Shown here one piece after another: positions 24,918-34,346 of a stretch of DNA of 44,080 bases. Source of the DNA: Bacillota bacterium (GTDB taxonomy: Bacteria; Bacillota; Clostridia; Oscillospirales; Oscillospiraceae); the NCBI GenBank assembly GCA_021770445.1, contig JAETQY010000022.1:1-44080 (forward strand), written 5' to 3'. The first letter of the stretch is position 1; the number at the start of each line of letters is the position of its first letter. The translations under genes and the position numbers were made by a program. The notes under the pieces were generated by a model, which saw only the letters and a list, made by a program, of their open reading frames with translations, ran no database searches and had not been told where the DNA came from.

Positions 24918-26339
24918 TGAAAAACCGAAACGCACTCCGGGGCGGCGCCTACTCCATCACCATCTCGGCGGTGGTGCTGGCCATTCTGGTGGTGGTGAAC
25001 CTCTTCGCCTCCGCCCTGCCCTCCAGCCTGACCAAATACGATATCAGCGCCTCCAAGCTCTACTCCATCACCAGCAACACCAAGGTGGTGGTCAACGCTC
25101 TGGAGCAGGATGTGACCATCTATTGGGTGGTGCAGTCCGGCCAGGAGGACGAGGTGATCGAAAACCTGCTGAGCAAATACGACAGCCTCTCCGACCACAT
25201 TTCGGTGGTGAAGAAGAACCCGGATGTCTACCCCACCTTTGCCCAGCAGTACACCGACGAGACGGTGTGCAACAACAGCCTGATCGTGGAGTGCGGGGAC
25301 CGGAGCCGGTACATCGGCTACGACGACATCTATTTGCAGGATATGGACCTGTCCTCCTACTACAACGTCTCCTACTCCTTCGACGGGGAGGGGGGCCATC
25401 ACCTCTGCCATCGACTATGTGGTCAGCGAGGAGTTCCCCCAGCTCTATCTTCTGGAGGGCCACGGGGAGGCCGACCTTCCCGCCTCCTTCCGGGAGCAGA
25501 TCGAGAAGGAGAACATCGAGGTGCACACACTGTCCCTGCTCACCGTGGATGAGATCCCGGAGGAGGCGGACTGCCTGATGATCTACGCCCCGTCCAGCGA
25601 CATCTCCCAGGAGGAGCGGGACCTGCTGGCCGATTACGCGGCGGAGGGGGGTAAGCTGTTTGTGGCGGCCGGACCGGTGGAGGAGGGCATTTTGGAAAAC
25701 CTCTACAGTCTGCTGGCCGACTACGGCGTCCAGGCCAACGAGGGCATCGTGGTGGAGGGAGACCGGGAGCACTACAACGGCTTTCTCCGTCAGGGGCCGC
25801 TGGCCCTGCTGCCCGATATGAACAGCGACGCCATTACCGATCCCCTCATGGAGGAGAACTACCACCCCACCATGCCCATCTCCCTGGGGCTCATCGTTTC
25901 GGGGAGCGGCGGAGCCGTGACCGAGCTGCTGACCACCTCTGATATGGCTTACAGCAAGCTGGACGGGTATGACCTGAGCACCTATGAGAAGGAGGAGAAC
26001 GATATCGACGGCCCCTTCGCCCTGGCCGTCTCCATCGACACCGCAGGGGAGGGGCAGATCGTCTGGTTCACCTCCTCCTACTTCCTGGAGGACGCCTATA
26101 ACGCCGCCTCCTCCGGGGCCAACAGCAGCCTAGGCATGAACGCCCTGTCCTCGCTGATCGGCGAGACAGAGGCTATGGCCATCCGCAGCAAGTCGCTGAA
26201 CTACAACTATCTGACCATCAGCAGTTCCACCGCCTCCTTGCTGAAGGCGGTCATGATCGGCATCTTCCCGCTGCTGTATCTGGGCGCCGGGGTCTGGGTA
26301 GTGCTGAGAAGGAGAGGTGAGCAAAATGAACCGGCCTAA
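24917..26339 (+). pseudogene. GldG-like ABC auxiliary protein, frameshifted at a G6 tract
   Basis: The 5' part encodes an N-terminal transmembrane helix (ITISAVVLAILVVVNLFASAL) and the start of an extracellular domain (YDISASKLYSITSNTKVVVNAL) typical of GldG/DUF4350-type auxiliary proteins. At the run of six G (25390-25395) the frame is lost. One fewer G would read SFDGEGAITSAIDYVVSEE and join the 3' part (25419-26339), which continues with the rest of the domain and a C-terminal helix (VMIGIFPLLYLGAGVWVVL). The restored protein would have about 473 residues, normal for the family. It could be a sequencing error, a recent mutation or a phase-variable tract. Confidence 0.8.
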
Positions 26340-27447
26340 AAGACTCGGTATCCTGCTGGGGGTCCTGGCCCTAACCTGCGTTGCTACCTTCGCGGTCATG
26401 CGGATGGAGGAGCGGAAGGAGCAGATCAAAGAGACCGGCCAGATTATTCTGGAGCTGCCCAGCGAATCGGTACAGTCCCTCTCCTGGGAGTACAGCGAGA
26501 CCTCGCTGGCCTTCCACAGGGACGGGGTCTGGCTCTGGGACGAGGATGAGCAGTTCCCGGTGAGTGAGGAAAAGATCAACGACCTGCTGGAGCCCTTCCA
26601 GGCCCTCGGCGCGGCCTTTATCATCCAGGACGTGGAGGACTTCGGACAGTACGGCCTGGACGACCCCGTCTGCACCATCCAGCTGTCCACGGAGGAGCGG
26701 GACTACGAGATCAAGCTGGGGGACTACAGCAAAATGGACTCCCAGCGGTACCTGTCCATCGGGGACGGAAATGTCTATCTGGTCAAGCGCGACCCGCTGG
26801 AGGAGCTGAGCCCCTACGGGCTGGATACACCTGAGCTGTCTGTGACCGTCAACTATACGGCGAAAGAGGAGGACGGAACGGAGCGGTCAGACACCTTTGT
26901 CCTGCACATCAGCCGCGACCCGGAGGAGAAAAAGGCCGCGGAGGAGCAGGAGGACGAAGAGATCACCGCCTATGCCAGGGTGGGGGACTCCAAGATTGTC
27001 TATCAGATCTCCTCCGCCGGGTACAAGCATCTTTTAGCCGCCTCCTACAACGACCTGCGCCACCTGGAGGTGCTCCCCGCTAGCTTTGAGGACGTCCGGC
27101 AGGTGGACATCGCACTGGAGGGGGGCGGCTACACCCTGATCTGCGAACAGGACGGCAAGGAGCGGGTCTGGTCCTACCAGGGGGAGGAGCTGGAGATCGA
27201 CAGCCTCCAACGCGCCCTGGAAGGGCTGACGGCAGAGGAATTTACCACAGAAAAACCGTCTAAAAAGGAGGAGATCGGCCTGACGGTCTATCTGGACCGG
27301 GAGGGGGCAGACGCGGTCCGGATCAAGCTGTACCGGCACAATGGGGAGACCTGCATTGCGGAGGTGGACGGCGAAAGCATCTGTCTGGTAGACCGGGCCG
27401 ATGTGGTCAGCCTGATTGAGGCGATCCACGCCATTACGCTGGCTTAA
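26326..27447 (+). CDS. DUF4340-type membrane-anchored protein of the Gld-like ABC operon
   Basis: This 373-residue protein has one N-terminal helix (LGILLGVLALTCVATFAVM) and a large extracellular part in which a beta-rich motif is repeated (VWLWDEDEQFPVSEEKINDL ... DFGQYGLDDP ... LSPYGLDTPELSVTV). DUF4340-type proteins regularly follow GldF/GldG-like genes. ATG 26326 is preferred over GTG 26317, which is only about 2 nt from the AAGGAGAG site. It overlaps the gldG-like 3' end by 14 bp. Its role in the transporter is unknown. Confidence 0.82.
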   Translation: MNRPKRLGILLGVLALTCVATFAVMRMEERKEQIKETGQIILELPSESVQSLSWEYSETSLAFHRDGVWLWDEDEQFPVSEEKINDLLEPFQALGAAFIIQDVEDFGQYGLDDPVCTIQLSTEERDYEIKLGDYSKMDSQRYLSIGDGNVYLVKRDPLEELSPYGLDTPELSVTVNYTAKEEDGTERSDTFVLHISRDPEEKKAAEEQEDEEITAYARVGDSKIVYQISSAGYKHLLAASYNDLRHLEVLPASFEDVRQVDIALEGGGYTLICEQDGKERVWSYQGEELEIDSLQRALEGLTAEEFTTEKPSKKEEIGLTVYLDREGADAVRIKLYRHNGETCIAEVDGESICLVDRADVVSLIEAIHAITLA

Positions 27448-27503
27448 AACAAAGCGGCGCGCGGCATTTTGATACTGTGCCAGCGCCTCAGGAGGAAACT
27501 GTT

Positions 27504-27710
27504 ATGGGCGATTACCATTTTGACCCCCGGCCCGCCAATCGGGGAGGAACACTGGCCGGCCTGAAGGAGCAGCTGTATTCTCTGAACATGCGGATGCTGC
27601 TGGCGATACAGAACCATGACGAACAGGCCCAGGAGAAGATTAGGCAGCAAATGGCCGCAGTCCAGGGAGAGATGGACCGGATGTGTCTGGGAAGCCAATA
27701 TCGCCGCTGA
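27504..27710 (+). CDS. Small helical protein of 68 residues, unknown function
   Basis: AGGAGGAA lies 7 nt before the ATG, so translation is likely. The product is soluble, with a basic N-terminus and a long amphipathic helix rich in Gln, Met and Glu (LLAIQNHDEQAQEKIRQQM). No family is recognised. It is 56 bp after the DUF4340-type gene and just before a terminator, so it is probably the last gene of the ABC operon. Confidence 0.6.
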   Translation: MGDYHFDPRPANRGGTLAGLKEQLYSLNMRMLLAIQNHDEQAQEKIRQQMAAVQGEMDRMCLGSQYRR

Positions 27711-27762
27711 CCTGGAGCTGATATGCTGCGCAATTTCCGGATAAGAACCCCCTTACTCTACG

Positions 27763-27793
27763 AAAAGCCTTCCAGAAAACTGGAAGGCTTTTT
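27763..27793 (+). terminator. Rho-independent terminator at the end of the ABC operon
   Basis: AAAAGCCTTCCAG and CTGGAAGGCTTTT form a perfect 13-bp stem with an AAAA loop, ending in five T. The A-run on the other side would also allow termination on the minus strand. Confidence 0.9.
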
Positions 27794-27836
27794 CACGCAT
27801 ATGGGCTGTACAGGACTAGATGTCATGTATCCATCT

Positions 27837-27876
27837 TTTACATGGATTTTACAATTCCCGTCTTTCAGATTTTACA
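27837..27876 (+). promoter_or_regulatory. Pho box upstream of pstS
   Basis: TTTACA occurs at 27837-27842, 27848-27853 and 27871-27876; the first two are one 11-bp turn apart and the third is 23 bp further on, near a multiple of 11. Direct TT(A/T/C)ACA repeats at about 11-bp steps are the known PhoP-binding pattern in Bacillus. A possible promoter (TTTCAG 27863-27868, TATGCT 27886-27891, 17-bp spacing) overlaps the array. Confidence 0.7.
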
Positions 27877-27921
27877 TGGCGGGCGTATGCTGGCCTTGTA
27901 AACCAAAAAGGAGGTTATAGT

Positions 27922-28737
27922 ATGAAAAATATGGAAAAGTTTATTTGTATGGCGCTGGCTGGGGTGCTGACCACCGGACTGCTGGCAGGGTGCACGAAGG
28001 AGACATCTGGTACGGTCTCCACCGACGGGTCCACCTCCATGGAGAGGGTCATCGGAGTGCTGGGGGAGGCGTTCCAGGAGGCGAACAAGGGCGTCACCTT
28101 TACGTACAACCCCACCGGCTCCAGCGGCGGAATCCAGGCTGTTCAGGAGGGCCGCTGCGACATCGGCCTCTCCAGCCGGGCCCTGAAGGATGAGGAAAAA
28201 GAGAGCGGCCTGACCGAGACCGTTCTGGCCTATGACGGCATCGCTGTTGTCGTCAACCCGGACAACCCGGTCTCCGACCTGGATGTAGAGACCATCGCCA
28301 AGCTCTACACCGGTGAGATCACCAACTGGAAGGATGTAGGCGGCGCCGACGCCCAGGTGGTCCTTGTTGGCCGGGAGGCGGGCAGCGGTACCCGGGACGG
28401 CTTTGAGGCCATTACGGACACCGAGGACGCCTGCCAGTACCGCCAGGAGCTGACCTCCACTGGTGACGTGATTACCACCGTGGCCCAGAACCCCGACGCC
28501 ATCGGCTACGCCTCTCTGTCCTCGGTGGGTGACACGGTAAAGGCCCTGACGGTGGGGGGCGTTGCACCCACAGAGGAGACGGTAAAGGATGGGAGCTACG
28601 CCATTCAGCGCCCCTTTGTGCTGGTGACCAAGATTGACGCCAAGCTCTCCGACGCCGCCCAGAAATTCTTTGACTTCGCCTTGGCCGCCGAGAACGCAGA
28701 GCTGATCTCCAAAGCCGGGGTGGTCCCCGCCAACTGA
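27922..28737 (+). CDS. pstS: Phosphate-binding lipoprotein of the Pst importer
   Basis: This lipoprotein of 271 residues has an LLAGC lipobox. The phosphate-binding motifs are present: DGSTSMERVI (first phosphate loop), YNPTGSSGGIQAVQEG, DIGLSSRALKDEE, and GREAGSGTRDGFE. It captures phosphate outside the membrane and passes it to PstCA. ATG 27922 is preferred because AAGGAGG lies 7 nt upstream; earlier in-frame starts lie in the Pho box. It opens the pst-pho operon. Confidence 0.95.
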   Translation: MKNMEKFICMALAGVLTTGLLAGCTKETSGTVSTDGSTSMERVIGVLGEAFQEANKGVTFTYNPTGSSGGIQAVQEGRCDIGLSSRALKDEEKESGLTETVLAYDGIAVVVNPDNPVSDLDVETIAKLYTGEITNWKDVGGADAQVVLVGREAGSGTRDGFEAITDTEDACQYRQELTSTGDVITTVAQNPDAIGYASLSSVGDTVKALTVGGVAPTEETVKDGSYAIQRPFVLVTKIDAKLSDAAQKFFDFALAAENAELISKAGVVPAN

Positions 28738-28747
28738 GGAAAAGGCC

Positions 28748-29617
28748 ATGAGAAAAGGAGAGAGAAGGCTGGAGACGCTGATCCACGGACTTTTCCTGGC
28801 GGCGGGGCTGGTGACAGTGGGCTGTGTGCTGCTCATTACAGTCTACCTGATTATCTCCGGTATTCCCGCTATCCGGGAGATCGGTCTCTGGGAGTTCCTC
28901 CTTGGAGATACCTGGGCCTCTACATCAGCAGAGCCCAGGTTTGGCATCCTGCCCTTCCTCCTCACCAGCGTCTCCGGCATGGCGGGGGCCATGGTCATCG
29001 GGGTGCCCGTGGGGTTCTTCTCCGCTGTCTATCTGGCCAAGGCGGCGCCCCAGCGGGTCAGGGTGGTATCAGAACACATCGTGAGCCTGTTGGCGGGCAT
29101 CCCCTCGGTGGTCTATGGCCTTGTTGCAATGATGGTGCTGGTGCCGTGGGTACGCTCAACATTCCATGTTCCCGACGGAGCTGGCCTGCTGGTGGCCATT
29201 TTGGTGCTGGCGGTGATGATCCTGCCCTCCATTATCAAGGTGTCAGTGACTGCTCTGGAGGCGGTGCCCAAAGAGTATGAGGATGCCTCTCTAGCCCTGG
29301 GCGCCACCGCGGCGGAGACCTGGTTCCGGGTGTCTGTCCCCGCCGCCAAGAGCGGCATTGCCGCCGCGGTGGTGCTGGGGGTGGGTCGGGCCATCGGGGA
29401 GGCCACAGCGGTGATGATGGTGGCGGGCAACGCACCCAATATGCCCGGGCTCTTTCAGAGCGTCCGCTTTCTCACCACCGCCATTGTCAGCGAGATGGCC
29501 TATTCCGGCGGCCTTCAGCGGCAGGCTCTGTTCTCCATCGCCCTGGTGCTCTATCTCTTCATCCTGCTCATCAACGCCGCACTGAACTTCTTTTTAAAGC
29601 GGGACAGGGGGACTTGA
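28748..29617 (+). CDS. pstC: Phosphate ABC importer permease PstC
   Basis: This 289-residue permease has six helices. Its N-terminal helix is LIHGLFLAAGLVTVGCVLLI, and the EAA-type loop reads EVPKEYEDASLALGATAAET-like (AVPKEYEDASLALGATA). The conserved GRAIGEATAVMMVAGNAP segment is typical of PstC. It lies 10 bp after pstS with an AAAGGAGAG site nearby, and overlaps pstA by 4 bp. Confidence 0.94.
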   Translation: MRKGERRLETLIHGLFLAAGLVTVGCVLLITVYLIISGIPAIREIGLWEFLLGDTWASTSAEPRFGILPFLLTSVSGMAGAMVIGVPVGFFSAVYLAKAAPQRVRVVSEHIVSLLAGIPSVVYGLVAMMVLVPWVRSTFHVPDGAGLLVAILVLAVMILPSIIKVSVTALEAVPKEYEDASLALGATAAETWFRVSVPAAKSGIAAAVVLGVGRAIGEATAVMMVAGNAPNMPGLFQSVRFLTTAIVSEMAYSGGLQRQALFSIALVLYLFILLINAALNFFLKRDRGT

Positions 29618-30456
29618 CCGTGCGAAAAATAAAAGATATCCTCCGCATGGGGCTTATGGAGCTGTCAGCCGCTCTCACCTGTGCACTGTCAATGTGTATT
29701 GTGGGGTATGTGCTCCTCAAGGGCCTGCCCCACCTGAGCTGGCAGCTCCTCACCACGGCCCCCAGCTACCTGGAGGACACGGTGGGCATCCTGCCCGACA
29801 TCCTCAATACCCTCTATATTATCGTAACCGCTATTGCACTTGTCCTGCCTCTGGGGGTGGGGGCGGCGGTATATCTCAACGAATACGCCCAAAACAAACG
29901 GCTGGTAGAGGTCATTGAGTATGCCGCCGAGACCCTGTCCGGTATTCCCTCCATCATCTACGGACTGGTGGGGATGCTGGTGTTCTCCAACCTGCTAGGC
30001 TCCTGCCTGCTGGCTGGGGCGCTGACCCTGGTGGTGATGAATCTGCCCACCGTTATGCGGACCACCCAGGAGAGCCTGAAGACCGTCCCCCAATCCTACC
30101 GGGAGGGTGCTTTTGGCCTGGGTGCAGGAAAATGGCGGGTGATCCGGACGGTGGTGCTCCCCGGCTGCGTAGACGGGGTGATCACCGGCTGCATTTTATC
30201 GGTGGGCCGGATGGTGGGGGAGTCGGCGGCCCTCCTCTATACGGCCGGGTTTGCCCACACCCTCAACGGTTTTTTCTCCGGCTTGGGCAGTTCGGGGGCG
30301 ACCCTGTCGGTGGCCCTCTATGTCTACGCCAAGGAGCCGGGCCCGGGGCGTCAGGAGGCGGCCTTTGCCATTGCTGCCATCCTGATGCTTCTGACCCTGG
30401 CCATCGACCTGCTGGCTGCATTGGTGAAGCGGCGCTTTCAAAGGAGGCTTCTATGA
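29614..30456 (+). CDS. pstA: Phosphate ABC importer permease PstA
   Basis: This 280-residue permease has six helices. The typical PstA features are [53 protein letters not shown], the EAA loop [17 protein letters not shown], and [15 protein letters not shown]. The start is TTG 29614 in the TTGA overlap with pstC. The stop overlaps the pstB ATG by 4 bp. Confidence 0.94.
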   Translation: MTVRKIKDILRMGLMELSAALTCALSMCIVGYVLLKGLPHLSWQLLTTAPSYLEDTVGILPDILNTLYIIVTAIALVLPLGVGAAVYLNEYAQNKRLVEVIEYAAETLSGIPSIIYGLVGMLVFSNLLGSCLLAGALTLVVMNLPTVMRTTQESLKTVPQSYREGAFGLGAGKWRVIRTVVLPGCVDGVITGCILSVGRMVGESAALLYTAGFAHTLNGFFSGLGSSGATLSVALYVYAKEPGPGRQEAAFAIAAILMLLTLAIDLLAALVKRRFQRRLL

Positions 30457-31208
30457 ATCCCATTATGACCGCCTATGACCTGTGCCTCTGGTATGGGCAG
30501 GCCCAGGCGCTGAACAATATCTGCCTTGACATCCCGGAGAGGAGCATCACCGCTCTGATCGGCCCATCCGGGTGCGGAAAGTCCACCTTTTTAAAGACCC
30601 TGGACCGCATGAACGATCTGATCCCCGGCGTGAGAATCACCGGCGAGGTCCACTACAAGGGCCGGGATATCTACGCCCCCGGAGAGGACGTGAATGCCCT
30701 GCGCCGGGAGGTGGGCATGGTGTTTCAAAAGCCCAACCCCTTCCCCATGTCCATCTACGACAATATTGCCTACGGTCCCCGGACCCACGGGATCAAGGGG
30801 CGGGCCCGGTTGGACGAGATTGTGGAGCGCTCCCTGCGGGATGCGGCCATCTGGGATGAGGTGAAGGACCGGCTGAAGAAGAATGCCCTGGGTCTCTCCG
30901 GAGGACAGCAGCAGCGGCTGTGCATCGCCAGAGCTCTGGCGGTAGAGCCAGAGGTGCTGCTCATGGATGAACCCACCTCCGCCCTGGACCCCATCTCCAC
31001 CTCTAAGGTGGAGGAGCTGGCCATGTCCCTGAAGGATCGCTACACCATCGTCATCGTCACCCACAACATGCAGCAGGCGCTGCGCATTTCTGACCGCACC
31101 GCCTTCTTCCTCCTGGGGGAGCTGGTGGAGGCGGGTCCCACGGAGGAGATCTTTTCTCAGCCCCGGGACAAGCGCACCGAGGACTATATTACAGGAAGGT
31201 TTGGGTGA
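30453..31208 (+). CDS. pstB: Phosphate ABC importer ATPase PstB
   Basis: This 251-residue ATPase has the normal PstB length. Motifs: Walker [21 protein letters not shown]-loop [19 protein letters not shown], signature [15 protein letters not shown], Walker [14 protein letters not shown], switch His in [11 protein letters not shown] 30453 follows AAGGAGG; a much longer open frame upstream lies inside pstA and is not real. Confidence 0.96.
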   Translation: MNPIMTAYDLCLWYGQAQALNNICLDIPERSITALIGPSGCGKSTFLKTLDRMNDLIPGVRITGEVHYKGRDIYAPGEDVNALRREVGMVFQKPNPFPMSIYDNIAYGPRTHGIKGRARLDEIVERSLRDAAIWDEVKDRLKKNALGLSGGQQQRLCIARALAVEPEVLLMDEPTSALDPISTSKVEELAMSLKDRYTIVIVTHNMQQALRISDRTAFFLLGELVEAGPTEEIFSQPRDKRTEDYITGRFG

Positions 31209-31212
31209 TCGT

Positions 31213-31860
31213 ATGCGAAGCAAGTTTGATGAGGAGATGGCCCTCCTCCACCGGGAGCTGACCCAGATGGGGGCGCTGTGTGAGGAGGCCATCGCCCTGA
31301 CCGCGCAGGCACTTGACGGGGACCGGGGGCTTGCCGACCGGGTCCCGGCGCTGGAGGGGGAGATCGACCAGATGGAGCGGGACATCGAGGCCCTCTGCCT
31401 CAAGCTCCTCCTGCGCCAACAGCCGGTGGCCAGCGACCTGCGGCAGGTGTCCGCCGCCCTGAAAATGATTACCGACCTGGAGCGAATCGGCGACCAGGCC
31501 AATGACATCGCCGACATTGTCTCCGCCATTGAAGCGGTGGGACAGGGCGTTGTGGCCCGGCTGCGTACCATGGCCCAGGCCGCTATCCATATGGTCACCG
31601 CCAGCATTGACGCCTATGTCTGCCAGGATGTGGACCGGGCTAAAAAGGTCATCAATTTTGACGACACCATTGACAACGCCTTCCAGGAGATTAAAATAGC
31701 CTTAGTCGAGCACATCGCAAAAAATCCCGAACTGGGCGAGTACGCCCTGGATCAATTGATGATCGCAAAGTATTTTGAGCGCATCGGCGACCATGCGGCC
31801 AATGTGGCCGAGTGGGTAATATTCGCCGTCACCGGCGTTCACAAAGGAGAAAAGCTATGA
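31213..31860 (+). CDS. phoU: Phosphate signalling protein PhoU
   Basis: This 215-residue, all-helical protein carries the two PhoU motifs: the first half has the metal-binding region ITDLERIGDQANDIADIV, the second half YFERIGDHAANVAEWVIF. PhoU links the Pst importer to the PhoR kinase and keeps it off when phosphate is plentiful. ATG 31213 is chosen over TTG 31201, which directly abuts the AGGAAGG site. Its stop overlaps the regulator start by 4 bp. Confidence 0.94.
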   Translation: MRSKFDEEMALLHRELTQMGALCEEAIALTAQALDGDRGLADRVPALEGEIDQMERDIEALCLKLLLRQQPVASDLRQVSAALKMITDLERIGDQANDIADIVSAIEAVGQGVVARLRTMAQAAIHMVTASIDAYVCQDVDRAKKVINFDDTIDNAFQEIKIALVEHIAKNPELGEYALDQLMIAKYFERIGDHAANVAEWVIFAVTGVHKGEKL

Positions 31861-32528
31861 TCTGGTGCGTGGAGGACGACAACGGGATCCTGGAGACCGA
31901 GCTGTATGCCCTGACCTCCACAGGGTTTGAGGCTAAGGGCTTCCCAGACGGCGCCTGCTTTTGGGAGGCCCTTCAGGTGCAGCGACCCTCCCTGGTGCTG
32001 CTGGATGTGATGCTCCCCGGGACCGACGGGGTGACCCTGCTGCGCCGGATGAAGGGGGACCCGGCCTTCCGGGATATCCCCGTCATCATGGCCACCGCCA
32101 AGGGGACAGAGTATGACAAGATACAGAGCCTTGACCTGGGGGCGGACGACTACCTGGTCAAGCCCTTTGGGCTGATGGAGATGGTTTCAAGGGTCAGGGC
32201 GGTACTGCGCCGCTGCACCGCAGATGGAGGGCAGTCCGTGCTCACGTTGGGCGGCCTGACCCTGGACCCAGACGCCCATACCGTCACGGTGGACGGGGCA
32301 CGGCTGGAGCTGACCTTCAAGGAATTTGAGCTGCTGCGGCTGTTTCTGACCCACCCAGGCCGGGCCTTTGCCCGGGAGGAGCTGTTCGTCCGGGTGTGGG
32401 GGGACGGCTATCAGGGCGAGACCCGGACGCTGGATATGCATATCCGCACCCTGCGCCAGAAGCTGGGACAGTACGGGTCCTGTATCGAGACCGTCCGGGG
32501 CGTAGGCTACCGGCTGGAGGGCAAGTGA
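31857..32528 (+). CDS. phoB: Phosphate response regulator, PhoB/PhoP type
   Basis: This 223-residue OmpR-family regulator has a receiver (MIWCVEDDNGILE; Asp50 in VLLDVMLPGTDG; Lys in YLVKPFG) and a winged-helix output domain (LTFKEFELLRLFLTHPG ... RTLDMHIRTLRQKLG). ATG 31857 has an AAAGGAGAA site 5 nt upstream, inside phoU. Position between phoU and a PAS-containing kinase points to the phosphate system. It is the likely binder of the Pho box at 27837. Confidence 0.92.
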   Translation: MIWCVEDDNGILETELYALTSTGFEAKGFPDGACFWEALQVQRPSLVLLDVMLPGTDGVTLLRRMKGDPAFRDIPVIMATAKGTEYDKIQSLDLGADDYLVKPFGLMEMVSRVRAVLRRCTADGGQSVLTLGGLTLDPDAHTVTVDGARLELTFKEFELLRLFLTHPGRAFAREELFVRVWGDGYQGETRTLDMHIRTLRQKLGQYGSCIETVRGVGYRLEGK

Positions 32529-34195
32529 TGAGCAAAAAAATATTCCGTGCCATTCTCCTCACCGCCTTCGTGGTGCTCCTCACCAGCTTTGTGTTGGTGC
32601 TGCTCAGCCTCTACGGCTACTTCAGCGAGCAGCAGGGAATTCAGCTTCAACAGGAGCTGTCTCTGGCTGCCCAAGGGGTGGAGCTGAACGGCCAAACATA
32701 TCTGGAGCATATGGGAAACAGAGAGTACCGGCTGACCTGGGTGGGCGGAGATGGCCGCGTCCTCTATGACACACAGGCCCCCGTGGACAGTATGGAGAAC
32801 CACGGCCAGCGGGAAGAAATCCAGCAGGCCCTGGCATCCGGAGCGGGGGCCAGCTCTCGCATGTCCACCACTCTGATGCGCCGTACCGCCTACTACGCCG
32901 AGCGTCTCTCCGACGGCACCGTGCTTCGGATCTCCACCGACCAGGTGACCGTGCTGGCCCTGCTCATAGGGATGCTCCAACCACTCTCCCTGCTCATTAT
33001 TATCGCGTCAGCGGTGTCCTGGGTGCTGGCGGGCAAGCTGTCTCGGCAGGTGGTCAAGCCCATCAATGCCCTTGATCTGGATGACCCCCTCTCCAACGAT
33101 ATTTATGAGGAGTTCGCCCCTCTCCTCCGACGGATTCACCATCAAAACCAGCAGCTGACGGCTCAGATGAAGGCCCTGCGAGAGCGCTCCGATGAGCTGA
33201 CCCAAATCACCGCCAATATGAGCGAGGGCCTGGCCCTGCTGAACGATCGAATGGTAGTTCTCCATCTGAACCCCGCAGCCCAGACCATTTTCCAGACGGA
33301 CGACGGCTGCGAGGGCCGCGACTTTTTGGAGCTGGACCGCAGCACCGAGATGAGCCGCGCTGTACAGAAGGCCTTGGAGCTGGGCCACGGGGAGCTGCGG
33401 GAGACCCGGAACGGACGGGAGTATCAGTTCGATGTGAGCCGGATCGAATCCGATGGGGCAGTAATCGGGGCGGTGGTCCTGGCCTTTGACGTCACCGAAA
33501 AGGCCGCCGCCGAGCGTTCCCGCCGGGAATTTACCGCCAACGTGTCCCATGAACTGAAAACGCCGCTGCAATCCATCATTGGCAGCGCCGAGCTGCTGGA
33601 AAACGGTATGGTGGCCCAGCCGGATATCCCCCGATTTGTAGGCCGTATCCGTACTGAGGCTCAGCGGCTGGTGTCCCTGATCGAGGATATTTTCCGACTT
33701 TCCCAAATGGACGAGGAGGCGGCTATGCCCCGGGAGACGGTGGAGCTGCTGGCGCTGGCCCAGGAGGTCTGCACCAGTCTAGAGCCCCAGGCGGCAGCTA
33801 AGAATGTCCGCCTCGCCGTGAGCGGCAGCCCGTCACCGGTTTCCGGTGTGCGCCCCCTGCTCTATGAGATGGTCTATAACCTCTGCGACAACGCCATCAA
33901 ATACAATGTGGAGGGGGGCTCAGTCACGGTCGACGTAGGCCTGGAGGGCCAAAATGTCGTCCTCAGCGTCTGTGACACAGGCATCGGTATCCCGCCGGAG
34001 TATCAGGACAGAGTGTTTGAACGGTTCTTCCGGGTGGACAAAAGCCGGTCCAAGGCCATCGGCGGTACCGGCCTGGGCCTTGCCATTGTCAAGCACGCTG
34101 TAAAATATCACAGTGGACACCTCTGCCTGAAGAGCACTCCCGGCCAAGGCACCACGATAACCATTTCTTTCCCCGCAGCCGGTCCGACGATCTGA
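32528..34195 (+). CDS. phoR: Phosphate sensor histidine kinase, PhoR type
   Basis: This 555-residue kinase has two helices (~8-30 and ~140-165) around an extracellular domain of about 110 residues, then HAMP-like, PAS (ITANMSEGLALLNDRMVVLH), HisKA (phospho-acceptor His341 in NVSHELKTPLQSI) and HATPase domains (N-box YNLCDNAIKYN, G-boxes VCDTGIGIPPEY and GGTGLGLAIVKHA). ATG 32528 overlaps the regulator stop by one base. With phoU it completes the phosphate-sensing circuit. No clear terminator follows; the next 150 bp (34196-34346) hold nothing recognisable. Confidence 0.92.
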   Translation: MSKKIFRAILLTAFVVLLTSFVLVLLSLYGYFSEQQGIQLQQELSLAAQGVELNGQTYLEHMGNREYRLTWVGGDGRVLYDTQAPVDSMENHGQREEIQQALASGAGASSRMSTTLMRRTAYYAERLSDGTVLRISTDQVTVLALLIGMLQPLSLLIIIASAVSWVLAGKLSRQVVKPINALDLDDPLSNDIYEEFAPLLRRIHHQNQQLTAQMKALRERSDELTQITANMSEGLALLNDRMVVLHLNPAAQTIFQTDDGCEGRDFLELDRSTEMSRAVQKALELGHGELRETRNGREYQFDVSRIESDGAVIGAVVLAFDVTEKAAAERSRREFTANVSHELKTPLQSIIGSAELLENGMVAQPDIPRFVGRIRTEAQRLVSLIEDIFRLSQMDEEAAMPRETVELLALAQEVCTSLEPQAAAKNVRLAVSGSPSPVSGVRPLLYEMVYNLCDNAIKYNVEGGSVTVDVGLEGQNVVLSVCDTGIGIPPEYQDRVFERFFRVDKSRSKAIGGTGLGLAIVKHAVKYHSGHLCLKSTPGQGTTITISFPAAGPTI

Positions 34196-34346
34196 TCGCC
34201 CCCTGCGGCGCTGAAGCCCGCACGGTATTCTGGATTCCAGCAACGATGGCCTGGATAAGCTGTCTTCTGCAAGGGCTGTTTTTGGTACTCCTATGACTGA
34301 TGATGGGTACATGGGCGGCCAGACCCTTCATCTGAATCATGTGAGA

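Noticed and set aside
34196..34346. Possible gene remnant between phoR and the aldolase
   Set aside because: No frame, hairpin or motif could be supported in this 150-bp gap.
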